DNA from: Plantago ovata | Taxonomy: Eukaryota > Streptophyta > Magnoliopsida > Lamiales > Plantaginaceae | Assembly: GCA_028274465.1 (NCBI GenBank) | Contig: CM051458.1 | Coordinates: 16,321,566-16,385,565, forward strand | Direction of reading: 5' to 3' | Length of the DNA: 64,000 bases | Part shown: positions 1 through 8,868 of the stretch, in pieces | How the letters are laid out: each line of letters starts with the position of its first letter | How positions within the stretch are numbered: the first letter of the stretch is position 1 | The notes under the pieces: model-generated | The model's database searches: none | Told to the model about the DNA's origin: nothing | What the model saw: the letters and a program-made list of their open reading frames with translations, nothing else | Translations under genes and position numbers: made by a program

Positions 1-855
1 GTGCACAACATCACTCTAGAACAAGATGCTAAACCCGTTAGACAACCTCAGCGAAGGATAAATCCAGCCATGCAAGAGGTGGTAAAAAAAGAAGTGATCA
101 AATTGCTAGATGCTGATATGATTTACCCCATTCCTGATAGTCGATGGGTGAGCCCAGTACATGTAGTTCCTAAGAAATCAGGATTCACGGTGGAAGAAAA
201 TGAGAAGGGAGAATTAGTAGCGGTTAGGAAGACCACTGGATGGCGGATGTGCATTGACTATAGAAGATTAAATGCCGCCACTAAAAAAGACCACTTCCCT
301 TTACCATTTATAGATGACATGCTAAACCGCCTTGCGGGGCGGAAGTTTTATTGTTTTCTTGATGGTTTATCAGGTTTTTACCAGATTCCGATTGCACCGG
401 AGGATCAGGAGAAGACGACATTCACTTGCCCATTCGGAACATTTGCCTATAGGAGGATGCCATTTGGACTATGCAATGCTCCCGCCACTTTTCAAAGGTG
501 CATGCTTTCTGTCTTCTCTGACATGGTAACTAAATTTGTTGAAGTTTTCATGGATGATTTTTCCCTTTTTGGTGATTCATTTGATGAATGCTTGCAAAGA
601 TTAGATCTAGTTTTGAAAAGGTGCATTGAATGCAACTTGACCTTGAGCTGGGAGAAGAGTCATTATATGGTTAGAGAAGGCATTGTTCTAGGACATGTAG
701 TTTCTGAAAGAGGTATTGAGGTAGACAAGGCTAAGATCGAAATCATTGAAAAACTTCCCCCACCTACTTGTGTGAAAGAATTGCAATCTTTTTTTGGCCA
801 TGTAGGTTTTCATAGGAGGTTTATTAAAAATTTTCGAAAATTGCTAAGCCTTTAA
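1..855 (+). pseudogene. pol: Athila-1 pol: reverse transcriptase domain, truncated by window edge and frameshift
   Basis: Open reading frame of 284 residues entering from the left edge. It carries the reverse transcriptase core: WRMCIDYRRLN near residue 80, the LDGLSGFYQIP block near 120, the MPFGLCNAPATFQ block near 154, and the catalytic motif as FMDDF near 184. The last is the plant Ty3/gypsy variant of YxDD with F replacing Y. The thumb-like FFGHVGFHRRFIKNF block follows near 265. In an intact element the frame would run on into RNase H, but it ends at 853-855 after a frame change just upstream. The enzyme would copy element RNA to DNA in cytoplasmic particles. This copy is inactive without its N-terminal part and downstream frame. 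Confidence 0.9.
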
Positions 856-860
856 GTAGC

Positions 861-2293
861 TTGCTTGCTAAAGATGTGGTTTTCCATTTCTCTAATGAAT
901 GCTTAGTTGCTTTTAATACCCTGAAGGAAAGCTTGTTTCTGCTCCCATTGTTGTGCCGCCTGACTGGAATCTACCTTTCGAAATTATGTGTGATGCTTCG
1001 AATTTTGCCATGGGAGTTGTTTTATGCCAAATATCTAACAAGCAGTATCGTGTGATTTATTATGTTAGTAAGACCCTAGACTCTGCGCATGTTAATTATA
1101 CAACTACTGAAAAGGAATTTTTAGTTGTTGTCTTTGCTTTACAAAAGTTTAGGTCTTATTTAATTGGCCATCCTGTGAATGTTCATACTGATCATGCTGC
1201 CTTGAGACATTTGATAGATAAGCAAGATTCTAAGCCTAGATTAATCCGTTGGGTCCTTTTGCTGCAAGACTTTGATTTGACCATAGTGGATAGAGCTGGT
1301 AGGGATAATTTAGTAGCAGATCATTTATCTAGAATACCTAATATCCCTGTTGATCCGATACCCATAAATGAAGACCTCCCCGATGAGCACTTAATGAAGG
1401 CTAATGAAGAGCCATGGTATGCAGATATTGTAAAATATTTGGCTATGAATATTTGCCCCACTAACTTTTCAGCCTCGGACAAGAGAGCTCTTGCCAAGCA
1501 ATGCAGGACTTACATATGGGATGATCCGCATCTATTCAAGGAAGGAGCTGATGGGATTCTAAGAAGATGCGTGCCACAAGAAGAGCAACAAAGTGTACTG
1601 AGCCATTGCCATGAGCTTAATTGTGGAGGGCACTACAGTGGATTGAAAACAGCACGCAAGGTACTGCAAGCAGGATTTTTCTGGCCAACAATATACAAAG
1701 ATGCTCGAAGTTTTGTGAAGAATTGTGACCCATGTCAACGAGGAGGTGGTATCGGCAAGAAAGATGAAATGCCCCTTCAAGGGAATCTAGTGGTAGAACC
1801 TTTCGATGTATGGGGCATTGATTTTATGGGACCATTTCCAAATAGTAGAGGCTATGAATACATTCTTGTTGCAGTGGACTATGTGACTAAATGGGTGGAG
1901 GCAATTCCTACAAAAACAAATGACGGCGCAGTGGTTATGAAGTTCTTGAAGGAAGTAATATTCTCGAGATTTGGGTGCCCTAGGACAATCATCAGCGATG
2001 GAGGGTCACACTTCGTCAATAGAACGTTTGCCTTCCTTCTTAAGAGATATAGTGTCCACCATAGTATCGCTACACCTTATCACCCACAGACATCGGGACA
2101 AGTCGAAGTTAACAACCGTCAAATCAAGAAGATCCTGGAGCGAGTAGTGAAGCCTAGTAGGAAGGATTGGGCAGGAAAATTGAATGATGCACTTTGGGCA
2201 TACAGGACTAGCTACAAGACGGTGATCGGGACCACTCTGTACAGACTCGTGTATGGGAAAGCATGTCATCTTCCCGTAGAACTGGAACAATAG
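861..2293 (+). pseudogene. pol: Athila-1 pol: RNase H and integrase core
   Basis: After a frameshift around 855-950 the pol frame resumes (open from 953). RNase H is seen as [16 protein letters not shown] near residue 9 and [21 protein letters not shown] near 50, with [10 protein letters not shown] near 80. Integrase follows: an HHCC-type zinc region (H...H...CDPCQ near 235-260), then the catalytic core with [11 protein letters not shown] near 288 (first Asp), ISDGGSHF near 348 (second Asp) and the [13 protein letters not shown] block near 380, where the usual Glu of the D,D-35-E triad is in GQVE. The frame ends at a TAG at 2291-2293, within the [15 protein letters not shown] block, where intact relatives read on. 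Degenerate copy. Confidence 0.88.
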
Positions 2294-2716
2294 GCATATT
2301 GGGCCATAAAAGCACTCAACCTTGATATGGGAAAAGCCGGCGAGGAACGATTGTTGCAACTAGATCAGCTTGATGAATTACGACTAGGTGCTTATGAAAA
2401 TGCCAAGATCTACAAGGAACGTACTAAGAAGTATCATGATCGTGGTATAGTACGTAAGGAATTGATTCCTGGACAAAAATCTTTGGTATTTAATTCTCGC
2501 CTTCGACTATTTTCTGGAAAGCTCCGTACTCGTTGGGATGGACCGTACGAAATTATCGAAGTTTCTCCCCATGGAGCTGTAAAACTCTTTGATCCAAAGA
2601 CGGGCAATACCTTCAAGGTGAATGGCCAGCGAGTGAAGCCGTACTTCGAGATATCTAGTGATCAAAGGGAGGTTGATCACCTTGAGATTACCCTTACCGC
2701 CTCCACTGAGGGTTAG
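2294..2716 (+). pseudogene. pol: Athila-1 pol: integrase C-terminal part
   Basis: The same polyprotein continues across the stop at 2291-2293: AYWAIKALN is readable directly after it, then the open stretch 2327-2716 (129 residues). It has the [24 protein letters not shown] helix region and a [22 protein letters not shown] region typical of the small barrel at the end of plant Ty3/gypsy integrases. No chromodomain is visible, which agrees with a non-chromovirus (Athila/Tat) position. It ends with TAG at 2714-2716. The natural end of pol seems to be here, because non-coding 3' sequence follows directly. Confidence 0.8.
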
Positions 2717-3295
2717 TGTGTTTTGTTGTTTTGTTTTCTCACGAGTTTGATTGAGTATTATAGGTCACTTATACAAGCATTAGCTCTAACCTTGGATCCA
2801 CTTTCGACGTTCGGGACGAGCGACGACGTTCGGGTTTGGGGAGGAGGTTATCGCTGGTTATCTCTTTACTTATCTTGCTTATGATAACTCGTGAAATTTT
2901 TTGCATTTGCACGTTTACTGCTTTCTTAGGATAGTCTTGCATGTTTTATATGGAGTTTATTGTCGAATTTTTTGAACTTTTCTATTGGGTTGATCAACTA
3001 ACTATGCCATTAATCGTATGCTTCATCTCTATGAATTTGTTTGAGGTTTTTCTCGCTTGGCTTGTCAAATTTATGTATTGCACTTAGTTAAGCTTGGTAG
3101 TCTCGACATCACTTAGTGGTGTTTTCTCTACTGCGGTTCACGAAGGCCTTTATAATAGGATGATGCATGTTAGGGTCTTATGGTTGTTTTCTCGAGTAAT
3201 TATGTACCTAAGAGGCAACAAGTATTCACCATGCTTTGAGATTGCTAAATGCCTAGGAAGGAGGTAGTGTGAGGTTGTGTGATCCTTTGTTTATA

Positions 3296-3440
3296 ACCTA
3301 TTCTTCCGAATAGGTTTGGGGAGGGGGTTACACCATCATTAGACTTGTTTTCATTTTTCATTTCCGTATCGTGAGTTTGTTTTTTCTTTTCCGTAAATTT
3401 TGTACTCCAACCTATTCTTTCGAATAGCTTTGGGGAAGTC
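3296..3440 (+). repeat. Two hairpin plus polypurine modules (Athila-1)
   Basis: Each module is an inverted repeat AACCTATTC / GAATAGGTT (9-bp stem, 4-base loop) followed by a G-rich run such as TTTGGGGAGGGGG. The first copy is near 3297-3325, the second near 3411-3438; the second has one stem change (GAATAGCTT). The G-rich run resembles the true polypurine tract next to the LTR (GGTTTGGGAG at 4217-4226). Homologous pairs occur in the other three Athila copies. Confidence 0.7.
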
Positions 3441-3483
3441 ATGTGAGTCATTTTTGTTTCTCTTTTTTGTTATGCTACTGCTG

Positions 3484-3632
3484 GCTAAAAAAAAAGAAAA
3501 AGAAAGAAAAATTCCAGGAAAAAGAAAAAAAAAAGAAAAAAGAAAAAAAGAATCTGGAAAGAAAAAAAGAAAAAAGAGAAGACCCCAAAAAGGCAAAGAA
3601 GGGTCCAAAAAAGAAAGCCAAATAGCAATTTC
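3484..3632 (+). repeat. Purine-rich tract with GACCC/GGGTC stem
   Basis: About 150 bases of almost pure A and G, followed by GACCCC, an A-rich spacer and GGGTCC (3582-3606), which can form a 5-6 bp stem. The same arrangement lies at about 25350-25460 in Athila-2 and on the minus strand at about 55890-56030 and 59935-60050. Function unknown; possible extra plus-strand priming or RNA-structural region. Confidence 0.6.
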
Positions 3633-4210
3633 AGCAAAGTGTTGCGTAACCCCCTCCAATTCTTGTAATGTTCGTAATCGTGTTGTAATTTTCTATTTTT
3701 TGTCTTTTGTTCTTGAGTGTCATCTGTTCTAGACCACCCTCGTCCTGCCATTCAGGAAGTGGTGAATAGCTTAAGACTTTACTTGAGAGATGGGTAGAAT
3801 AGGGGAGTGTTAACTTTTATAGGGAACCCTCCTTCGTTTGATGAGAGCTAGTACTAGTTCGACCTCTTTGAGGGAAAGTCTTAACATGGTGGAACAGCAG
3901 TAAGTCCTCAGTTTCATAGGCACGGGACAACCATTCGTATCTTAGCATGCTTCATTACGTCGTCACTGACTAGGTCCAGGTAGAGAATGTTACGAGAGAC
4001 TATCTTGTCTTGACATAAGTGCTTATGTGATGTGTATAAGTCAATCGAGGTGTTCTTCAACCTATATTCATGCTTTGATTTATATGGTATTTGTTCATAT
4101 GTTATTTGATAGATAGTAGATTAGTTCATTTTATTTGGCATGAGACTCCATTTTGTGTCTTGCATTATTTTTTGCATTAGAGTCTAGCTTAGTTGCTTGA
4201 GGACAAGCAA

Positions 4211-4228
4211 AGGTTCGGTTTGGGAGTT
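4211..4228 (+). other. Polypurine tract of Athila-1
   Basis: AGGTTCGGTTTGGGAGTT directly precedes the LTR 5' end TGATGAATG. This is the expected position of the plus-strand primer, and all Athila copies here share it. Confidence 0.75.
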
Positions 4229-5507
4229 TGATGAATGTGTATTTTACACTTTCATTTGAGTCTTTTTCACCTATTTTAGCTATCCTCTATGTTAATTTAG
4301 CTATATTTTAGTGCATTTTATTAGTATAGTGTCACGTTTCCCTTTAGATTTTATTTTACAGGTTTTGATTGAAAATCAAGGATTTCCGAGCAATTATATT
4401 GAAGTTGACAAGGAATTGGTGTTCCAGAAGCCTATTTGGAGTATCTGAAGGTTTCCGAATGGAATTTGGAGTCTAGGGGTCGAATTTGGAGGTTAGAAGG
4501 CCACTAGAAGTCAGAAACCGAGTCCGAAAATGGGAAGAAATCCAAAAACGCGTCGAAAACGCAGAATTCCGCGAGATTTTCTCCGGGGCGAACCGCCCCA
4601 GATGTGGGGCGAATCGCCCCACACTATTTCGTAGCCTATATATAGTTGCTCAGTTTTTCTCCGAAATTCATACTTTTCCAGACCTTCTCTCTCACCTTTC
4701 TCTGTAGTTTTAGGTAGGAACTTCCCAAAGCCTGTTCTGGGGGTTCGTAGCTTAGGAGACACTTTTTCATAGCAGATTGGAGCTTGTAGGATCGCAATTC
4801 TTCGGAGATTGACAACCTTCGGTAACATTGTATCTTACAGTTTATTCTACTTATTTTTATATATCTTTCAACATGTTTTCTTCTATGATTTTTGTTGATT
4901 GCATGCCTATTATGAGTAGCTAAACTTATCGTTGGTGGTAGTATGTGAATTCTTAGCGAAGGGAAGATAATCATGCTAATGGCTATATCACGCATTATAC
5001 TCCGTGTTATTGCTTTATTTCGTTGATCAGGCTCAACCTAAATTCTCGTATGTTGTATTAATTATTATGCACAATTGGACCCTCGTCGACCTATGCGCAT
5101 GTATATGTTCGTAGTGTTGAATAATTATGGAACACAATAGGACAATGGAGATTGACTTTTCAGTATCATTATCTTCGTAGTGCTTAATAATTGCAACAGG
5201 ACATTAGATTGATCAAAGATCTCCATGCAAGACCGAGGAATTTACGCATGATTATTGACCCGTTATGCTTTGAAGGATCATACTATCACCAATGTCCATT
5301 ATCTGTTAGAAAAACATTTGCTTTTACGTCTGATGTCTTTATATTCTCTAGTTAAATAGATAAAGCTATTTATAGTACTAAGAGAACGACACTCGAGTCA
5401 TTCTACTGCTACACTACGGTTTTCGTTGTAGTTGTGGATTACCTTTGGCTAAATAACAAATTTATTTGATTCGTTCGCGTTGGAACACGACACCAGCGCG
5501 TTCATCA
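4229..5507 (+). mobile_element. Athila-1 3' LTR (1279 bp)
   Basis: Begins TGATGAATG and ends GTTCATCA; the ends match the other Athila LTRs in the window. U3 holds two CpG-rich palindromes (GGGGCGAACCGCCCC and GGGGCGAATCGCCCC, 4585-4620) about 20-40 bases upstream of a TATA box CTATATATAG (4637-4646), so transcription probably starts near 4670. The 5' part of U5 is variable, with short repeats around 5090-5230. Confidence 0.85.
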
Positions 5508-5930
5508 GAGCCTCCCATGTCCAGTGGCCCCGGGGGGGTTTTGAAGATTTTCCCTTTTTATTTATAAATGGTTTATAAATTATATTTAAACCCTATTAAT
5601 ACTTTTGGAAGGTGATTAAAATGTTTAGAGACATAAATATAAGTTTATAATATTTAGTAACGTGTTGTTAGTTTATAAATAGTTTATAAACTACATCTTA
5701 ATAATAATGTAATGTTTTGGAAGATTATATTATTATTATTATTAAAACTTGTTCAAAGGTTTTGGAAATTCTTAGAGAATTTATAAATTAAATTTATGAC
5801 TTACATATAATGATAATGATCCACAACAACTACTTGTATGCTCAAACTTGGTTGTATCACATGTGTTGAATGTCTACATGAGCAATTTAATATTTAAATA
5901 TTGTATTTAAATACTGTTAGTCCGCTTTTA
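5508..5930 (+). other. Angela-1 leader, proximal part
   Basis: Non-coding leader fragment after the Athila-1 junction. It starts with a short GC-rich piece (5510-5545) and continues as AT-rich sequence with repeated TTTATAAA-like words. Angela-2 has a matching layout (GC block next to AT-rich leader). No ORF or other signal seen. Confidence 0.5.
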
Positions 5931-5934
5931 TTGT

Positions 5935-6091
5935 ATGGGTAGACGGCACCCATTAGTTTCCGGACCGCATATGTCAAATGCATGGGTAGGCGGCACCCAT
6001 TACTTGCTAGTCCGCAATTGAAATGTATGAGTAGGCGGCACTCCTTACTTGTTGGACCGCATTGCATGAGCCTTGGGTAGGCGGCACCCAT
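5935..6091 (+). repeat. Angela-1 leader hairpin array, 4 units
   Basis: Four units spaced 45-47 bases apart. Each has a 6-bp stem around a 7-base loop: 5935-5953 (ATGGGT/ACCCAT), 5982-6000 (ATGGGT/ACCCAT), 6027-6045 (ATGAGT/ACTCCT) and 6073-6091 (TTGGGT/ACCCAT). The loop is AGGCGGC in three and AGACGGC in one. GGACCGC or GTCCGC lies in each spacer. Angela-2 has four further units with compensating stem changes. Confidence 0.8.
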
Positions 6092-6099
6092 TATGTGAT

Positions 6100-6668
6100 G
6101 CATGTTAGGGATCTTGGTCAAGCGATTAAATACCCCATTTAAATGTTCCCCAATTAATTTAAGTCTCGATTAAATCGCATGATGTCACCCATCATAACTG
6201 AAGGTTAAATGGACTTACTAATATCGTGAGTAATATGCACCATAGTGCTTACTCCGTTTGACGTAAGAAAGTTGTCTTCATAGGGCCATTGTTGGTGCCG
6301 TGTGATGGTTATGACTTACTTGAATTATGTCGAGTCACCATAGCGTCAGACATATTTTGAGGACATCGATCAAAATGGTTTTGATCAACCAAGAGTTGTA
6401 TTGTACAATTGGTTTGGAGACCTACCTGTTTGATTATTATAGTGATCAGCCATAGCTGGGGCTATAATAGTGCAAGAATGGATCTTGGCTCACTACAACT
6501 ATTGTAAAATAATGGTTTGTACTCCCTAAAGGGGTCAGGAGTATATGAAAATAGTGAGAAGTGAATAAAGCTAAAGTCCTAGTTTATTTAGTCGCTGATT
6601 GTGATCATAGAAGTTATTTTGGAGTATTAATTTCAGTTTTATTTATTTACTTCTCTAGGTCTGAAAAT
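6100..6668 (+). other. Angela-1 leader, distal part
   Basis: Non-coding sequence between the hairpin array and gag. An open frame from 6561 merely extends gag upstream in frame; the ATG at 6669 is preferred because the conserved gag N-terminus begins there (MANLSIRMILEK, compare MARISVRAVLEK in Angela-2). A pyrimidine-rich stretch ending in CTCTAGGTCTG (6640-6664) lies just before the ATG and may be a splice-acceptor-like site. Confidence 0.45.
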
Positions 6669-7757
6669 ATGGCCAATTTATCCATAAGAATGATCTTGGA
6701 GAAATGCACTCTTACTGGTCCAAACTTTATGGATTGGATCCGTAACATTCGTTTGGTGCTTAGGCAAGAGAAAATTGAGTACGTCTTGGACGGGCCAATC
6801 CCCACTCCTCCTACTACTGCTGCGCTTGCTAAGTTTGACAAAGTTGCTCGCCATAAGCACAAAGATGATGCTGCTAATGCACAGTGTGTTATGCTAGCTG
6901 CAATGACTATGGAGCTGCAAAGGCAACATGAAAATATGATGCCATATGAAATGCTCGAGCACCTCAAAAGCCTCTTTGGAACTGTTTCTAAGAGTGTTGA
7001 GTTTGATCTTCTTAGAGAAATCTTCAAAATGAGGATGTCTAAAGGAGGGAATGTATCTGAACACGTGCTTAAGATGATTGGACTCATTCAGAAATTGGCA
7101 ACTGCTGGAATCAAATTTGAGAACTGTGTTTCAGTCATAATCATCCTTCAATCATTGCCGGATTCATATTCCACATTCATCTTGAATTACAATATGAATG
7201 CCAAAGATGCTACACTTCCTGAAGACCACAATATGCTTAAGACCTATGAACAGGCTCAACCTAAGAGGAAGTCTGTTATGCTGGTTGGATCATCTGCGAA
7301 GGCTCACCCTAAGGGCTATGGCTCAAGGGGTAAGGCTAAGCAAACCAAGAAGCCAAAGGTTGGACCTAAGGCCAAGGTTTTTAAGCGCAAGGCTTGAAAT
7401 CAGAAGAAGGTGGTGAACATGGAGAAGGAGACGTGTCTTTACTGCAAGCAGAAAGGACACTGGAAGAAAGATTGCCCGAAGGCAATTGCTGATGGAGTTG
7501 TGACCACGCATGGGGCATCTGGCTCCCATCAAGATATGTTTGTCATTGAGATAAATATGTCTACACAAAACTCGAATTGTTGGGTATTAGATACTGTTTG
7601 TGGCTCACACATTTGTAACAATTTGCAGGGGCTCATTGATAGCCGACAGGTTAGACCAAGGGAAATTGATCTACGCGTAGGAAATGGATCGTCCGTTGCT
7701 GCCCTACGTGTTGGAACTTATAGATTAAATTTACCCTCGGGTTTTGTTTTAGAATGA
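6669..7757 (+). pseudogene. gag: Angela-1 gag and protease, one in-frame stop
   Basis: Gag capsid region (copia UBN2/DUF4219-like: TGPNFMDWIRNIRLVL near residue 15, LQRQHENMMPYEMLEHLKSLF near 85, LPDSYSTFILNYNMN near 165), then a basic linker. An in-frame TGA at 7395-7397 interrupts it. The same frame resumes with a CCHC zinc knuckle (CLYCKQKGHWKKDC, from 7434) and the protease start WVLDTVCGSHI (active site D-T with V where A is usual, near 7585). The frame closes at 7755-7757 in mid-protease. Gag would package element RNA in virus-like particles; the protease would cut the polyprotein. Inactive copy. Confidence 0.87.
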
Positions 7758-8868
7758 ATAATTGTTATTTCGTGCCTTCTATTGTAAGAAACATTATTTC
7801 CATTCCTATGTTAGACAATGAAGGGTTTTCCTTCCGTTTGCCAATAATAATTGTTATTTTTCGCATAATGGTATTGATATTGGAAATGCTCCTCTTATGA
7901 ATGGTTTGTACTTACTTGAATGTAGACATAATTTATTTCATATACAAAACAAACGACCAAAGCTTGATAATTCAAGAAATATCACTTACTTGTGGCATTG
8001 CAGACTTGGTCACAATAATGAGACAAAAATTGCAAGGTTAAGAAAGTTAGACTATTTAGCACCATTTGATTTTGAATCATATGGGAATTGTGAATCATGT
8101 CTTAAAGGAAAAATGATCAAGAAACCTTTTTCCGGAAAAGGTACTCGTGCTAAACAGGTACTTGAGTTAGTTCACTCTGATGTGTGTGGACCTTTTAAAA
8201 CTCAAGCTACGGGTGGGTATTCTTACTTCATAACCTTTACCGATGATTTCTCTAGGTTTGGCTATGTGTATCTTATGAAACACAAATATGAAGCCTTTGA
8301 GAAATTCAAAGAGTATAAGGTTGAAGTAGAGAAACAACTTGAAAGAAGTATTAAGACTCTTCGATCAGATCGAGGAGGAGAATACTTAAGTAAGGAATTT
8401 TTGGATTACTTAAAGCTTAATGGAATTCGATCACAATGGACTCCACCAGGAACACCACAAATGAATGGTGTTTCTGAGAAGAGAAATCGAACTTTGTTAG
8501 ACATGGTAAGCTCCATGATGAATTTCACAACTCTTCCATTCATCTTATGGGGATACGCGTTACTAGACTCAATCTATATTCTGAATAGGGTTCCATCCAA
8601 ATCAGTCGAGAAAACACCGTATGAGTTATGGTATGGCAAGAAGCCAAGTCTTTCACATATGCATGCCTGGGGTTGTCCAGCATATGTGAAAATAATGCTC
8701 GCATGGAAACTGGAACCCAAAAGTGAGAAATGTTATTTTAGTGGATATCCTAAGGAAACCAAGGGTTACTACTTCTACCTGCCTGGGGAACATAACATCA
8801 TTGTTTCCAAACAGGCTGCCTTTCTGAAGATGATTATGTCTTCAAGCATCATAGTAGAAATGAGATAG
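7758..8868 (+). pseudogene. pol: Angela-1 pol: protease end, GAG-pre-integrase and integrase
   Basis: The protease end is readable in a shifted frame at 7758-7896 (CYFVPSIVRNIISIPMLD-like). The open part 7897-8868 starts with NGLYLLE, then the GAG-pre-integrase LWHCRLGHNNETKIARL with CESCLKGKM (HHCC zinc ligands). The integrase core follows: HSDVCGPF near residue 91 (first Asp), [12 protein letters not shown] near 157 (second Asp) and [21 protein letters not shown] near 181, with the catalytic Glu in VSEKRN. Another frameshift near 8820-8890 separates it from reverse transcriptase. It would insert the DNA copy into the chromosome if intact. Confidence 0.88.

Larger units (their letters stand above)
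2717..4228 (+). other. Athila-1 3' non-coding region
   Basis: A gene-free stretch between pol and the 3' LTR, also found in Athila-2 (about 24700-26060), Athila-3 and Athila-4. Recognisable landmarks are two hairpin plus polypurine modules (3296-3325 and 3409-3440), a purine-rich tract (3487-3630) ending in a GACCC...GGGTC stem, and a further GGTTTGGGGAGG-like run near 2834. No third ORF is present here, although Athila-2 keeps a region at the matching place, so this copy may have lost it. Lysine-rich open frames over the purine tract are composition artefacts. Confidence 0.7.
1..5507 (+). mobile_element. Athila-1: Ty3/gypsy Athila-like retrotransposon, 3' part
   Basis: The right part of a Ty3/gypsy element: reverse transcriptase, RNase H and integrase remnants, a 1.5-kb non-coding 3' region, a polypurine tract and a complete 3' LTR. 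Gag, protease, primer site and 5' LTR would lie left of the window. Family assignment rests on the reverse transcriptase type, on LTR ends TGATGAA...TTCATCA shared with Athila-2 and on the tRNA-Asp primer site of that copy. It abuts the leader of Angela-1 at 5508, so it probably inserted there; the target duplication cannot be tested because the left end is out of view. Confidence 0.85.

Noticed and set aside
3400..3732. Lys/Glu-rich and Phe-rich open frames over the purine tract
   Set aside because: They follow only from A/G-rich (or T/C-rich) composition, overlap in several frames, and their homologous tracts in other Athila copies do not keep a frame.
5935..6091. Angela leader repeats as a CRISPR-like array
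   Set aside because: Regular 45-47 base spacing, but this is a plant retrotransposon leader, spacers are partly conserved and the units are hairpins; no cas genes or bacterial context.
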